Shown: positions 24,528 through 33,328 of the stretch, one piece after another
How the letters are laid out: each line of letters starts with the position of its first letter
Numbering within the stretch: the stretch's first letter is position 1
Assembly: GCA_963676095.1 (NCBI GenBank)
Contig: OY781040.1
Location: 2,170,001-2,234,000 of the forward strand
Source: G963676095 sp963676095
Lineage (GTDB): Bacteria > Bacteroidota > Bacteroidia > Bacteroidales > Prolixibacteraceae
DNA: 64,000 nt
Reading direction: 5' to 3'
Program-made: the position numbers and the translations under genes
The notes under the pieces: model-generated
Database searches by the model: none
What the model saw: the letters and a program-made list of their open reading frames with translations, nothing else
Told to the model about the DNA's origin: nothing

Positions 24528-27320
24528 ATGAACCGAAAAATTATTTTCTGTCTGGCAATTTCCCTGTTGCTGGCCTCCTGCAATCAAAACAGGCATGCTG
24601 ACCTGTGGATAATAACAGCTCCGGCAGGGAATAGACCGACTGCCATCGACAAAAACGGAGAGACGGTTATTCCCAACGGAAGGATCATACATCCTGCCGG
24701 GAAAAGCATCGTTGTCGCGCCCCATCCATACGGACTTACGCTTAGTCCCGACGGGCAGACGATAATAACAGCCAACTCCGGGATAAGTCCGCTGTCCATT
24801 ACCATTATCAGGAATGTTTTATCCGGTCAACCGGAGGTACAACAGGTCCCACCAGGACCCGGCACCGATTCCGGGGTGCTGGCTTCGGTTTTCATGGGAC
24901 TGGCTGTTTCGAAAGATAACAAGACCGTGTATGTATCCGGAGGGCAGGAAAATAAGATTTTTCTGTTCGATATTAATACCGGAGAAAAAAAAGGGTATTT
25001 CGATTGCTCGTTTGTTTCGGACAGTGTTGATTACACGCATGGCTATATCGGCGACATGGTACTCTCAAAAGACGGGAAAACGCTTTATGCTGTCGATCAG
25101 ATCGGATTTCGGATGGTTATTATTGATACGCAGACCGGGAAGCTGAAGTTCAGCGTACCCGTGGGGCGTTATCCTTTCGGAATTTGCCTGTCTCCTGATG
25201 AAAAAGAGGCTTATATTGCCAATGTGGGCATGTTCCAGTACCGGATGTTCAAGGGCATAACACCAAAGAATGTCGTTAAGAAAGCTCAAAAATACCCTGC
25301 CTTTGCCTATGGAAGTAAAGAAATGGAAAAAGGAACGGAGAATGACAGTGTATCTATTCCCGGGCTTGGTAAAATGAATTCTCCCGAAGCATTCTCCGTT
25401 TTTACGGTGAGCCTTGACGATACAGCCTCCCCCAGGGTGATTGCAAAGACCAAAACAGGCCGCCTCGTCGGGGCAATGGTCGAAGGGATCCCTGCCGTTG
25501 GCGGGGCCAGCCCCAACTCGGTTGTAGCGACCGATAAATATGTCTTTGTAAGCAACGGGACCAATGATAACATTTCAGTTATTTCTATCAGGAAAGATAC
25601 CGTTGTTGAGACTATTTATCTTAAACCGGACAAACGGATCCGCCAATTCAGAGGGGTCATTCCCTTTGGCCTTGCACTTTCTCCCGACAACAAACGGTTA
25701 TACGTTGCCGAATCAGGAATAAACGCGGTAGCGGTCATCGACGCTGAAAAGCTGAAAGTACTCGGTCACATCCCGACAGGCTGGTTTCCGGCAAAACTAA
25801 AAGTAAGTAACGACGGTAAAAAGCTGATCATTACCAATGCAAAAGGCTTCGGGAGTGGCCCCAATGGCGGGACATCATTTCACATTGGTCCCGAAGGCAG
25901 CTATATCGGGACCCTGATGAAAGGAACCGTACAAATCGTCGATATACCTTCAGATAAAGAACTTGAAAAGGATACCCGCGAAGTTGTTGAAAATAATTTT
26001 CATTTCGCGAAAGCCTCATCTGATACTTTCAGATGGAGGGCAAACAATCCTGTCCCGCTTTATCCGGGAGCAGAGGAAAGCCCTATTAAACACATTGTGT
26101 TTATTTCGAAGGAAAACCGGACCTACGATGAAATTTTCGGACAGATAAAAAAGGGCAGCGGAGATCCGGGGCTGGCACGTTACGGGACAGGCGTTTCTTT
26201 TAAAAACCATAGTCGCACCGATTCCGTACAAAACGCGAATGTCATGGTCAATCATTTAAAGCTGGCGCGACAGTTTGCCCTGGCCGATAACTTTTATGTC
26301 GATTCTGATGTTTCGGCCGATGGCCACCGGTGGCTGGTCAACACTTATCCCAATGAATGGGTGGAAACCTGTACCCCTGCCAGTTATGGAGGTAACCGAA
26401 AGTTCCGCTTTGGATCCAAGGCACCCGGGGCATACGCCATGAACGGGGCTGCCGGTGCAATTTACCCTGAAGATTACAACGAGGCCGGTTCGATGTGGGA
26501 CCACCTGGAACGGAATAAAATTGACTTCTTCAATTTCGGGTTCAGCATCATGTTCGAACCGGGAATCTACGATTCCAGCTATAAATATGAAGGGATCAGG
26601 CATTACATTAATTATCCGTTGCCTAAACCGATCTGGAACCGGACTTCAAAGCAATATCCGACGTTCAATATGGCTATCCCCGACCAGTTCAGGGTCGACC
26701 AGTTCGAAAAAGAATTTGCCGAAAAGTGGATGAACGGGAAAGACACCATGCCCTCATTGATAACCGTGATTATTCCTAACGACCATGGGGCAGGCGACCG
26801 TTCTGAAGCCGGATACCCGTTCCGGGAAAGTTACATGGCCGATAATGACCTCGCTGTAGGACGGATCGTGGAATACCTCTCCGGTACACCTTACTGGAAA
26901 GACATGTTAATTGTAATCACGGAAGACGATGCTCAAAATGGCATTGACCATATCGATGCACACCGTAGCCTATTAATGATGGTTTCCCCGTGGGTAAAGG
27001 AAAACTATGTCAGCCATGTTCATTACAGTTTCGGAAGTATTTTTAAAACGTTCTGGAATATTCTGGGGCTACCCTACCTGAACCAATATGATGCCGGAGC
27101 AAACGATCTTGCCGACTTTTTTACAGACACACCAAACATTAGAGAGTATCACGCCCTTCCCGTAGATGCGCGGATCTTCGACCCGCAAAAGGCCCTTGAT
27201 CCGCTGGATGAAAATTTCAACTGGAAAGCGATGAAAGAATCTCCGGCAATGGATGACGAAGACGACATGGTGCGTGAAAGTAAGGAAATGGATGAATACC
27301 GGCTCGAAGATCAGAAATGA
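24528..27320 (+). CDS. YncE-type propeller/phosphoesterase lipoprotein
   Basis: 930 residues. The lipoprotein signal ends LLLASCNQN. The N-terminal half (about 30-470) is a seven-bladed YncE/NHL-like propeller, with GLTLSPDGQTIITANSG and FGLALSPDNKRLYVAESGINAVAVID repeats. The C-terminal half (about 510-900) is a PF04185-type phosphoesterase: FISKENRTYDEIFGQ, NFYVDSDVSADGHRWLV, VIIPNDHGAGDRSEAGYPFRESYMADND, and VITEDDAQNGIDHIDAHRS. These carry metal-binding Asp, Asn and His residues. The architecture matches bifunctional YncE/alkaline-phosphatase-superfamily proteins of Bacteroidota. It probably cleaves phosphoesters outside the cytoplasm, following the phytase in the same locus. Confidence 0.88.
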   Translation: MNRKIIFCLAISLLLASCNQNRHADLWIITAPAGNRPTAIDKNGETVIPNGRIIHPAGKSIVVAPHPYGLTLSPDGQTIITANSGISPLSITIIRNVLSGQPEVQQVPPGPGTDSGVLASVFMGLAVSKDNKTVYVSGGQENKIFLFDINTGEKKGYFDCSFVSDSVDYTHGYIGDMVLSKDGKTLYAVDQIGFRMVIIDTQTGKLKFSVPVGRYPFGICLSPDEKEAYIANVGMFQYRMFKGITPKNVVKKAQKYPAFAYGSKEMEKGTENDSVSIPGLGKMNSPEAFSVFTVSLDDTASPRVIAKTKTGRLVGAMVEGIPAVGGASPNSVVATDKYVFVSNGTNDNISVISIRKDTVVETIYLKPDKRIRQFRGVIPFGLALSPDNKRLYVAESGINAVAVIDAEKLKVLGHIPTGWFPAKLKVSNDGKKLIITNAKGFGSGPNGGTSFHIGPEGSYIGTLMKGTVQIVDIPSDKELEKDTREVVENNFHFAKASSDTFRWRANNPVPLYPGAEESPIKHIVFISKENRTYDEIFGQIKKGSGDPGLARYGTGVSFKNHSRTDSVQNANVMVNHLKLARQFALADNFYVDSDVSADGHRWLVNTYPNEWVETCTPASYGGNRKFRFGSKAPGAYAMNGAAGAIYPEDYNEAGSMWDHLERNKIDFFNFGFSIMFEPGIYDSSYKYEGIRHYINYPLPKPIWNRTSKQYPTFNMAIPDQFRVDQFEKEFAEKWMNGKDTMPSLITVIIPNDHGAGDRSEAGYPFRESYMADNDLAVGRIVEYLSGTPYWKDMLIVITEDDAQNGIDHIDAHRSLLMMVSPWVKENYVSHVHYSFGSIFKTFWNILGLPYLNQYDAGANDLADFFTDTPNIREYHALPVDARIFDPQKALDPLDENFNWKAMKESPAMDDEDDMVRESKEMDEYRLEDQK

Positions 27321-27340
27321 ACGAATTGACAAATCAATCA

Positions 27341-27380
27341 AAAAAGGCTGAGACCATCAAACGCCGGTCCCAGCCTTTTT
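27341..27380. terminator. Bidirectional terminator
   Basis: AAAAAGGCTG-A-GACC pairs with GGTC-C-CAGCCTTTTT across a 10-base loop. It lies between the convergent phosphoesterase and thiol peroxidase genes and has A/T runs on both sides, so it can serve both. Confidence 0.88.
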
Positions 27381-27402
27381 AAATCTTTTCATTTCCAAAA
27401 GA

Positions 27403-27915
27403 TCAGATCAATTCCTTTATAACTTTAAGCGCAGCCTCATAATCGGGTTCGTGGGTAACTTCAGGAACATATTCAACATATTTAATAAACCCGTCTTTAC
27501 CGATCACAACTGTTCCACGGCTAAGCAGGCGAAGTTCCTTAATCAGGAATCCATACTTGGTTCCGAAATCGACATCTTTATGGTCAGAGAGTGTAATCAC
27601 TTTATCCAGGCCTTCTGCGGCGCAGAAACGACTTTGGGCAAAAGGAAGGTCGCACGAAACCGATAAAATAACGGCATCGCCAAGATTTGTAGCCTCAGCG
27701 TTAAACCTTCTGTTCTGGGCCTGACACACTCCGGTATCAATGGACGGATAAGCGGCAATCACAACTACTTTTCCTGCATTATCGGACAGTTTTACTGGAT
27801 TCAACGCTGCTCCCAGGGCTATAAAATCAGGGGCTTTCTCCCCTACGCTCACTTCATTTCCAACTAATGTTACAGGATTCCCTTTAAAGGTTACTTTTCC
27901 GGTTGTTTCTTTCAT
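27403..27915 (-). CDS. tpx: Thiol peroxidase (atypical 2-Cys peroxiredoxin)
   Basis: 170 residues, normal for the family. The peroxidatic Cys is in YPSIDTGVCQAQNRRF, with the family Pro-Ser-x-Asp-Thr-x-Val-Cys pattern. The resolving Cys is in FAQSRFCAAEGL. VGEKAPDFIA near residue 28 and SRGTVVIGKDGFIKYVEYVPEVTHEPDY are further Tpx signatures. It reduces hydroperoxides with thioredoxin in the cytoplasm or periplasm; no signal peptide is seen, so cytoplasmic. It is a single gene and convergent with the phosphoesterase gene. Confidence 0.95.
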   Translation of the reverse strand: MKETTGKVTFKGNPVTLVGNEVSVGEKAPDFIALGAALNPVKLSDNAGKVVVIAAYPSIDTGVCQAQNRRFNAEATNLGDAVILSVSCDLPFAQSRFCAAEGLDKVITLSDHKDVDFGTKYGFLIKELRLLSRGTVVIGKDGFIKYVEYVPEVTHEPDYEAALKVIKELI

Positions 27916-28275
27916 TTTTCAATGGTTTTTATAACTGTAAATTTACTTTATTCATCATTTATTGTCAACTTTAAACAATCAAATCGCAAGCTTGTTTATA
28001 GCTTTAACAAAAATCAAATACGAAATATAGTTTATATTCAAGCAAACATCGGTCAACAAAAATGAAACCGCCATCCCCTTGGACGGCGGTTATTATTCGC
28101 AAAAACTCAAAACCCTCCTGGTCCTGAGAATTTTTTAAAAGTAAAAAAATAATCAATGAGAACATTTCTTTCGAATAGGAAAATTTTACCCCGGCATGTT
28201 TCCTCTGATAATAGTTCTTTGTTGACGAAAACAGGCATTTGGCTGAAAGCTTCAAATTTCCAGGAAACATTTTTC

Positions 28276-28410
28276 TATGTTTGAAAATAATTAAAGTGGG
28301 ACTGTAACCGAATATTTCCATAGAAAGTAGGATTGGAGAGGTAGAAAAGGAGAAAAGGACAGGCCCGCAAATAAAAAAAGCCGGTTGTTCCCCCAATAGC
28401 CGGCTTTTTA
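28276..28410 (+). ncRNA. Candidate small RNA with own promoter box and terminator
   Basis: TATGTTTG (28276-28283) is a perfect -7 box. About 120 bp later a strong terminator (AAAAAGCCGG, 15-base loop, CCGGCTTTTT, 28375-28409) ends the unit. No ORF with protein-like content lies between, and no coding gene explains the terminator. A -33 box is not obvious. I do not recognise an RNA family. Confidence 0.3.
28374..28410 (+). terminator. Intrinsic terminator
   Basis: A 10-bp perfect stem AAAAAGCCGG/CCGGCTTTTT with a 15-base loop. The T run on the plus strand suits a plus-strand transcript; the symmetrical A run means that minus-strand use is also possible. Confidence 0.8.
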
Positions 28411-28575
28411 TTTCAATCTGTTTCAGACAAAATTGCTTTACATTATCTTTACTTCTTCAGATATAATTTACAAAGCGAAGTTTCCGATTACTGTTTTATT
28501 ACGTTTTTTTTGATTTTAAGGTAACCGGGACTTAACAATGCTTATACATCTTTGCAACAGTTAAGTAACCCGATT

Positions 28576-29412
28576 ATGAAAACCAGAAAGCTGGAAGTAT
28601 CAGTCATATCCGATATTCATCTTGCAACTCATGCCTGTAAGGCAAAAAAAGTTTTAAGATACCTCAAATCAATTTCCCCGGGGGTCCTTGTTCTAAATGG
28701 AGATATTATCGATTCCTGGAGGTTCAGCCGGAATTATTTTCCCAAGGCGCACCTGAAGGTCATACGGCATCTCATCAAAATGCTTGAAAAAGGGGTTCAT
28801 ATTTTTTACATCACCGGTAACCATGATGAATTTCTTAGAAAATTCAACCAAACACAAATGGGAAACCTGAAAATAGTGAACCAGCTGATTCTGGAACTTG
28901 ACGGGCAAAAAACGTGGATATTTCATGGCGATATTTTCGATCACATTATTCATCAGGCAAAATGGCTGGCAAAATTTGGGGCGGCCTCCTATGGGTTGCT
29001 GACCATTATCAACAAGGCCTTCAATTCCTGTATAACAGCTCTCGGATATAAAGAAATAATCATCTATAAGAGCCTGAAGCAACGGCTGAACAGAAACAAA
29101 AATCAAGTATCAAAATTCGAACAGATTATCTGCAAAACCGCGGCCCAACGGGATTTTCAAACGGTAATCTGTGGACACACCCATGTTCCGAAAGATAAAT
29201 TGATCATCCAGGAAAAAGAATCGGTGAGATATATAAATTGCGGAGACTGGATAGAAAATTTCACCGCTGCCGAATATTTTGAGGGGAAATGGAGCCTTTT
29301 CCAGTTTACGGAGGATGAAGACGATCAGGTTGCGGACGAACCGGATATTCCGGACCAAAAAGAACTATATCATTCGTTATTCCGGGAACTGGCTTTCGTA
29401 AACCTCAGTTAA
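28576..29412 (+). CDS. UDP-2,3-diacylglucosamine diphosphatase-like metallophosphoesterase
   Basis: 278 residues from MKTRKLEVSVISDIHL; an ATG eight codons earlier is also in frame. Metallophosphoesterase motifs are complete: SDIHLATH (D-x-H), VLNGDIIDSWRF (GD), YITGNHDEF (GNHD), WIFHGDIFDH, and VICGHTHVPK (GHTH). The arrangement is that of LpxH-like UDP-2,3-diacylglucosamine pyrophosphatase family proteins of Bacteroidota, which act on lipid or nucleotide-sugar diphosphates with two metal ions. It is followed after 4 bp by a glycosyltransferase gene, so the pair is probably one glycolipid-related unit. Whether it is the lipid A enzyme itself cannot be told from the window. Confidence 0.85.
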   Translation: MKTRKLEVSVISDIHLATHACKAKKVLRYLKSISPGVLVLNGDIIDSWRFSRNYFPKAHLKVIRHLIKMLEKGVHIFYITGNHDEFLRKFNQTQMGNLKIVNQLILELDGQKTWIFHGDIFDHIIHQAKWLAKFGAASYGLLTIINKAFNSCITALGYKEIIIYKSLKQRLNRNKNQVSKFEQIICKTAAQRDFQTVICGHTHVPKDKLIIQEKESVRYINCGDWIENFTAAEYFEGKWSLFQFTEDEDDQVADEPDIPDQKELYHSLFRELAFVNLS

Positions 29413-29416
29413 AAAC

Positions 29417-30403
29417 ATGAAGATACTTTATGCGATACAGGGAACCGGAAACGGGCACCTTGCAAGGGCAACAGAGATAGTACCTCTTTTACGGCAAATG
29501 GCTGAAACAGATGTTTTGGTGAGCGGGATACAGGGAGACCTGCGACTTCCTTTTGAAATAAACTACCAGCTTTACGGGATGAGTTTTATTTTTGGCAAAA
29601 AAGGAGGGGTAAGCTTTCTTAAGACCTTGCAAAAAATGAAACCTTTCCGGTTAATCGCTGACATTATTAAGCTACCAGTACACCGATACGATCTGATATT
29701 GTGTGACTTTGAACCCGTAACGGCATGGGCCTGCCGGTTAAAGGACAAAGCCTGTACCGGGATCAGTCACCAAAATGCCGTTTTGCATCCCCAAGCCCCC
29801 AAACCATTAAAAACAGACTGGCTCGGTCGTACTATCCTGAAATATTATGCCCCCTCAAAAATAAAATACGGGTTCCATTTTCTCGCACTTGATGATCATA
29901 ACTATACCCCGGTAATTCGCCCTGCTATCCGAAATGCCACTCCTCAGAGCAAGGACCACTATACCGTGTACCTGCCTGCTCACAGCAACGAAGAAATCGA
30001 AGCTGTACTATCAGTATTCAAGGACATTCAATGGGAGATCTTTTCCAAACATTGCAGTAAGACTTACCGGAAAAATAACATCCTTTTCCAGCCGGTTTCG
30101 CTCGACGCTTTTTCCCATTCATTTGTCAATTGTAAAGGGATTCTGTGTACGGCAGGCTTTGAAACGCCTGCCGAGGCAATGTTCATGGGTAAAAAACTTT
30201 GCGTGATCCCTATGAAAAACCAGTATGAACAAGCCTGCAATGCGGCATTTCTCGCATCCATGGGTATCCGGACGCTGACCGGGTTAAAAGGCAGTCAGGA
30301 ACAACTGAAACAATGGATTAATTATGACCAGCCGAAACAAATGGATTATCCTGACCTGACAAAATCAATTTTTGAAAAACTTATTCTATTGACCAATCAA
30401 TAA
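29417..30403 (+). CDS. Glycosyltransferase (GT28/MurG-like, PF13528 type)
   Basis: 328 residues. The N-terminal glycine motif YAIQGTGNGHLARATEIVPLL is the acceptor-domain hallmark of MurG-like glycosyltransferases. DLILCDFEPVTAWACRLK and the C-terminal GILCTAGFETPAEAMFMGKKLCVIPMKNQYEQACNAAFLASMG contain the nucleotide-sugar-binding loop. This is the family annotated as MJ1255-like or glycosyltransferase family protein. It probably transfers a sugar from a UDP-sugar to a lipid or sugar acceptor at the cytoplasmic face of the membrane. Its start is 4 bp after the phosphoesterase stop, indicating cotranscription and translational coupling. Confidence 0.87.
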   Translation: MKILYAIQGTGNGHLARATEIVPLLRQMAETDVLVSGIQGDLRLPFEINYQLYGMSFIFGKKGGVSFLKTLQKMKPFRLIADIIKLPVHRYDLILCDFEPVTAWACRLKDKACTGISHQNAVLHPQAPKPLKTDWLGRTILKYYAPSKIKYGFHFLALDDHNYTPVIRPAIRNATPQSKDHYTVYLPAHSNEEIEAVLSVFKDIQWEIFSKHCSKTYRKNNILFQPVSLDAFSHSFVNCKGILCTAGFETPAEAMFMGKKLCVIPMKNQYEQACNAAFLASMGIRTLTGLKGSQEQLKQWINYDQPKQMDYPDLTKSIFEKLILLTNQ

Positions 30404-30542
30404 AAATTCTGTCGGATTTTGTATTTTAGATCCCGCATTTGATGCTGGTTAAATCTTTATTTTGAAAAGGAACTGGCAATGATTTGATCGTTGCACAATT
30501 ATTAGTAAATATTCAATTATAATTTATCAATCCTTATGGCCT

Positions 30543-31547
30543 ATGAACTTTTTAAAAAGGACATTCAATTATCTGGTCATATTTGGTCTGCTGTTCCTTG
30601 TTGTTTCCTTTTTCCTTCCGCGTCACGTAACCCTCGAAAAAGATATAATAATAGCAGCGCCTGTCCGTGTTGTCTTTAGCCAGGTGAATGATTTTCACTG
30701 TTGGGAAAAGTGGTCAGCGTGGACCCAAACCGACAAGGTCTTAAATACAAGTTACCGGAATTCAGGGATTGGTAACAATGCCGGTTATTCGTGGCAAAGC
30801 AAAGGCACCGAACAGGAAAGCGGCCATATCTCCATAGAAAAGTCGGCCCCATACGATTCGATCGTCATGAAAATCGATCTTGCCGGGAAAACAGAAACAA
30901 AAGGAAGCTTTATCTTTAGTGAAAAAAACGGACAAACGGCTGTTAGCTGGAAGTGCAGCGCAGATTTGGGAATGGGCCCGCTGACCCGCTGGAAAGGACT
31001 GACATGGAGCGGGGGGCTTACACCAGAGGTGGAGACAGGACTGGAGAACCTGAAAACCGTATCGGAAACAATTGTAAAGGAAAAACAACCGGTTGTCGAG
31101 TTAATTAACCTCCAGGATTTCAAATATGTAAGTATCCGCAAGGATGTAAATGCGGGGTACGTTTCAGAAGCAATGGGGAATATGTATAATAAGCTAGCCG
31201 GTTTTATCGGATCACATCAGCTTGTTGCCACGGGTAGCCCCTATTCCATTTATCACAAAATTGGAAACGGGACAATCGACCTGGAAGCAGGCATTCCGGT
31301 AAACGAAGTTGTCAGCCCAGATGAAGGCATAAATACAGGAATCATGAAAAGCAAAAGATACGCCTGGGCCGATCACATCGGAACCTATGAAACACTTGAC
31401 CAGACACATACTTTTATCCAAAAATGGATTACCAAAAGAAACTTTAGGGTTGACGACGGTCCTATGGAGCAATACCTGACCGATCCGCAATCAACCCCTG
31501 ATACTTCAAAATGGATAACAGCCGTATATTACCCTGTTCAATTATAA
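30543..31547 (+). CDS. SRPBCC plus GyrI-like effector-binding protein
   Basis: 334 residues. A membrane anchor (about 10-27, YLVIFGLLFLVVSFFLP) is followed by an SRPBCC (polyketide cyclase-like) domain (about 30-175, PVRVVFSQVNDFHCWEKWSAW, with the typical WKCSADLGMGPLTRW). A GyrI-like/AraC effector-binding domain comes last (about 185-330, FKYVSIRKDVNAGYVSEAMGNMYNKLAGFI). Both domains bind hydrophobic small ligands. This two-domain architecture with a membrane anchor is common in Bacteroidota but uncharacterised. It is a single gene, convergent with YhcH. Confidence 0.85.
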   Translation: MNFLKRTFNYLVIFGLLFLVVSFFLPRHVTLEKDIIIAAPVRVVFSQVNDFHCWEKWSAWTQTDKVLNTSYRNSGIGNNAGYSWQSKGTEQESGHISIEKSAPYDSIVMKIDLAGKTETKGSFIFSEKNGQTAVSWKCSADLGMGPLTRWKGLTWSGGLTPEVETGLENLKTVSETIVKEKQPVVELINLQDFKYVSIRKDVNAGYVSEAMGNMYNKLAGFIGSHQLVATGSPYSIYHKIGNGTIDLEAGIPVNEVVSPDEGINTGIMKSKRYAWADHIGTYETLDQTHTFIQKWITKRNFRVDDGPMEQYLTDPQSTPDTSKWITAVYYPVQL

Positions 31548-31555
31548 GAAATAAA

Positions 31556-31600
31556 AAGGCTGCTATAAACAGAAAAATCAAGATCCGTTTACAGTAGCCC
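31556..31600. terminator. Probable bidirectional terminator
   Basis: AAAGGCTGCTATAAAC pairs imperfectly with GTTTACAGTAGCCCTT across an AT-rich loop, between the convergent SRPBCC and YhcH genes. Confidence 0.6.
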
Positions 31601-31619
31601 TTCTCAAGGCGAACATTCG

Positions 31620-32141
31620 CTATCCGGCAAAGGCAATTTTAATGACCAGCTTCTTAACCGGCTTCGAACTATCAATCCGGATGCACGGCCGGTGCACGTC
31701 TTTTGGGAAAAAAAGAAAATAGACATCCGGATTTGCAACAAAATAGCTGCCTTCATTTTCACCAAAGAACATAACATCCTTTGCCTCGTTATAAGGCATT
31801 GGAGAAACTGCCTGATCAATTGGGAAAACACCCATTTTCTCCTCCCCTGTAATGATATACTGAAGATCTGTAAACTTTTTATGTGCTTCCCATTTGGCAT
31901 CTTCCAGCTTCTTGGTATCATATTCCTGGACATTCGCCACAACCTCGTCTCCCAAAACCGGGTACTTCCCCTCAGGTGTTGTAATCAGATCCTTCTTCAG
32001 AAATTCAAATGCTGCTTTCCACAAATCGGGACGTTTTTGATATTGCTGGAAAAATAAATCCACATTTACTGACGGATGAACTTTCGGAAGGATGCCCTCA
32101 TCCCAGTTCTCATTTTTGAACCATTCTTTCGCGGTTGTCAT
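31620..32141 (-). CDS. YhcH/YjgK/YiaL family protein
   Basis: 173 residues. Family features are KWEAHKKFTDLQYIITGEEKMGVFPI (conserved H-x-x-x-D-x-Q-x-x-x-x-G-x-E) and FFPKDVHRPCI, whose His and Glu residues bind a metal in the cupin-like barrel. Members process or bind sialic acid and related sugars, or are the beta subunit of evolved beta-galactosidase; here no sugar catabolic genes adjoin. The N-terminal extension (about 25 residues, KEWFKNENWDEGILPKVHPSV) is typical of the Bacteroidota version. Confidence 0.88.
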   Translation of the reverse strand: MTTAKEWFKNENWDEGILPKVHPSVNVDLFFQQYQKRPDLWKAAFEFLKKDLITTPEGKYPVLGDEVVANVQEYDTKKLEDAKWEAHKKFTDLQYIITGEEKMGVFPIDQAVSPMPYNEAKDVMFFGENEGSYFVANPDVYFLFFPKDVHRPCIRIDSSKPVKKLVIKIAFAG

Positions 32142-32361
32142 AACTTCAGGTTTTTATTCTAACACAACTAAATCTGATAAACAGGATCAAAATTAAGCAA
32201 TATTCCCGCAAATATTTTTTATTTTGTCGCTCCGGATTAACTATTTCCATAATAATCGTTAAGAAATTTTAAAATTGTTCCCCCGGAAGTACAATGAATA
32301 AACTTTTTTCTCAATTTTGGGGTTATACAATATTACTTATTAATAATGAGGAAGAAAGAAT

Positions 32362-32871
32362 ATGAGTGTGGGAGCGATTTTTAAGTTAGTACATGTGTAT
32401 CTGCTTGCAACAGTGAAATATTTCATAACATTCCCGTATGCGCTGATTATTGGATTAAATTATACACAGACCATCATTGCCGTTACAATCGGTGGGATAA
32501 CAGGTTTTTATTTCTTTTACCGGATTAGTGGAATCCTTATGCAACGCTATTACCGGCACCGGTTAACAATTTTCTCGACAATAAAGAAATATTTACTGAT
32601 CGACCTGGCCCGTTTCCTGGAGAAAAGGTCAGCGCGGAAAAAACCAGTTTTTAATAAACGTATACGTACCTTTGTTAAATTCAGGAACAATTACGGGTTC
32701 TGGGGAATAGTAATTGCAACGCCAATACTTTTAAGCATCCCTCTCGGGGCTTTCCTGCTGAACAAATATTATTCAAAGCAAAAGAATGTTTTCGCGTATA
32801 TGCTGATTTCGATTTTAGGCTGGGCGCTTGTTTTCTCAACCATTTTCGTGATCCTTCCTAAACCGATGTAA
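32362..32871 (+). CDS. Hypothetical inner-membrane protein
   Basis: 169 residues with four hydrophobic segments (about 15-32, 35-55, 110-130, 143-165). A basic cytoplasmic loop between segments 2 and 3 (KKYLLIDLARFLEKRSARKKPVFNKR) predicts the topology. FVKFRNNYGFWGIVIATPILLSIPLGAFLLNKYY resembles the conserved part of small DedA-like or small-multidrug-export family proteins, but no family is certain. Its 3' end overlaps the convergent Nudix gene by 36 bp. Confidence 0.7.
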   Translation: MSVGAIFKLVHVYLLATVKYFITFPYALIIGLNYTQTIIAVTIGGITGFYFFYRISGILMQRYYRHRLTIFSTIKKYLLIDLARFLEKRSARKKPVFNKRIRTFVKFRNNYGFWGIVIATPILLSIPLGAFLLNKYYSKQKNVFAYMLISILGWALVFSTIFVILPKPM

Positions 32872-33252
32872 AAGTTCTTCCCTGTTTTTTTCTATCAGAA
32901 GCCGGTCTGCCTCCTGCCAGTCCGGCAAATCGATTTCTTCCTGCTTCAGCCATTTTAATCCGATATGTTCCGTCAGCCTCAGATCCCTGTCTTCTTTTTC
33001 ACAGATAAAGGGGATAAGACAGACAAGTTTTCCCGGATATTGATAGTTGATCTCTTTTAGGCGTGCGATTAGTCTTATCCTGATTCCGAGCTCTTCACAA
33101 ATCTCACGCGCAATGCATTCTTCCGGCGATTCTCCAGGTTCGATCTTACCACCGGGGAATTCCCAACGAAAAGGATGGTCAGAGTCACCGCCACGCTGCA
33201 CGGCCAGCATACAGCCCTGATCAAAAATAACAGCACAACAGACAGGCATCAT
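32836..33252 (-). CDS. Nudix hydrolase (MutT-like)
   Basis: 138 residues. The Nudix box is complete: GGKIEPGESPEECIAREICEELGI fits GX5EX7REUXEEXGU. The FRWEFPGGK lead-in and overall size fit 8-oxo-dGTP diphosphatase (MutT) relatives, which remove oxidised nucleotides from the pool. Substrate specificity cannot be read from sequence alone. The gene ends inside the 3' end of the convergent membrane protein gene (36-bp overlap). Confidence 0.9.
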   Translation of the reverse strand: MMPVCCAVIFDQGCMLAVQRGGDSDHPFRWEFPGGKIEPGESPEECIAREICEELGIRIRLIARLKEINYQYPGKLVCLIPFICEKEDRDLRLTEHIGLKWLKQEEIDLPDWQEADRLLIEKNREELLHRFRKDHENG

Positions 33253-33328
33253 TGTCGTTTCAACTAAGCAAGAATGGCCAAAGTTAAGCTTAAAAGATTT
33301 ATGTTACCTTTACTTAAAAATCGAAAAA

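Larger units (their letters stand above)
27916..28575. other. Intergenic region with two hairpins
   Basis: 660 bp without a convincing gene; a 130-codon minus-strand frame is present but has no protein-like character. A hairpin at 28066-28091 (AACCGCC/GGCGGTT) and a terminator at 28374-28410 stand out. Between them lies a TATGTTTG box (28276-28283), so the part 28284-28410 could be a small RNA gene. Confidence 0.5.

Noticed and set aside
28004..28396. 130-codon minus-strand ORF
   Set aside because: Contains two hairpins, Phe/Ser-rich unstructured translation and no family; more likely non-coding.
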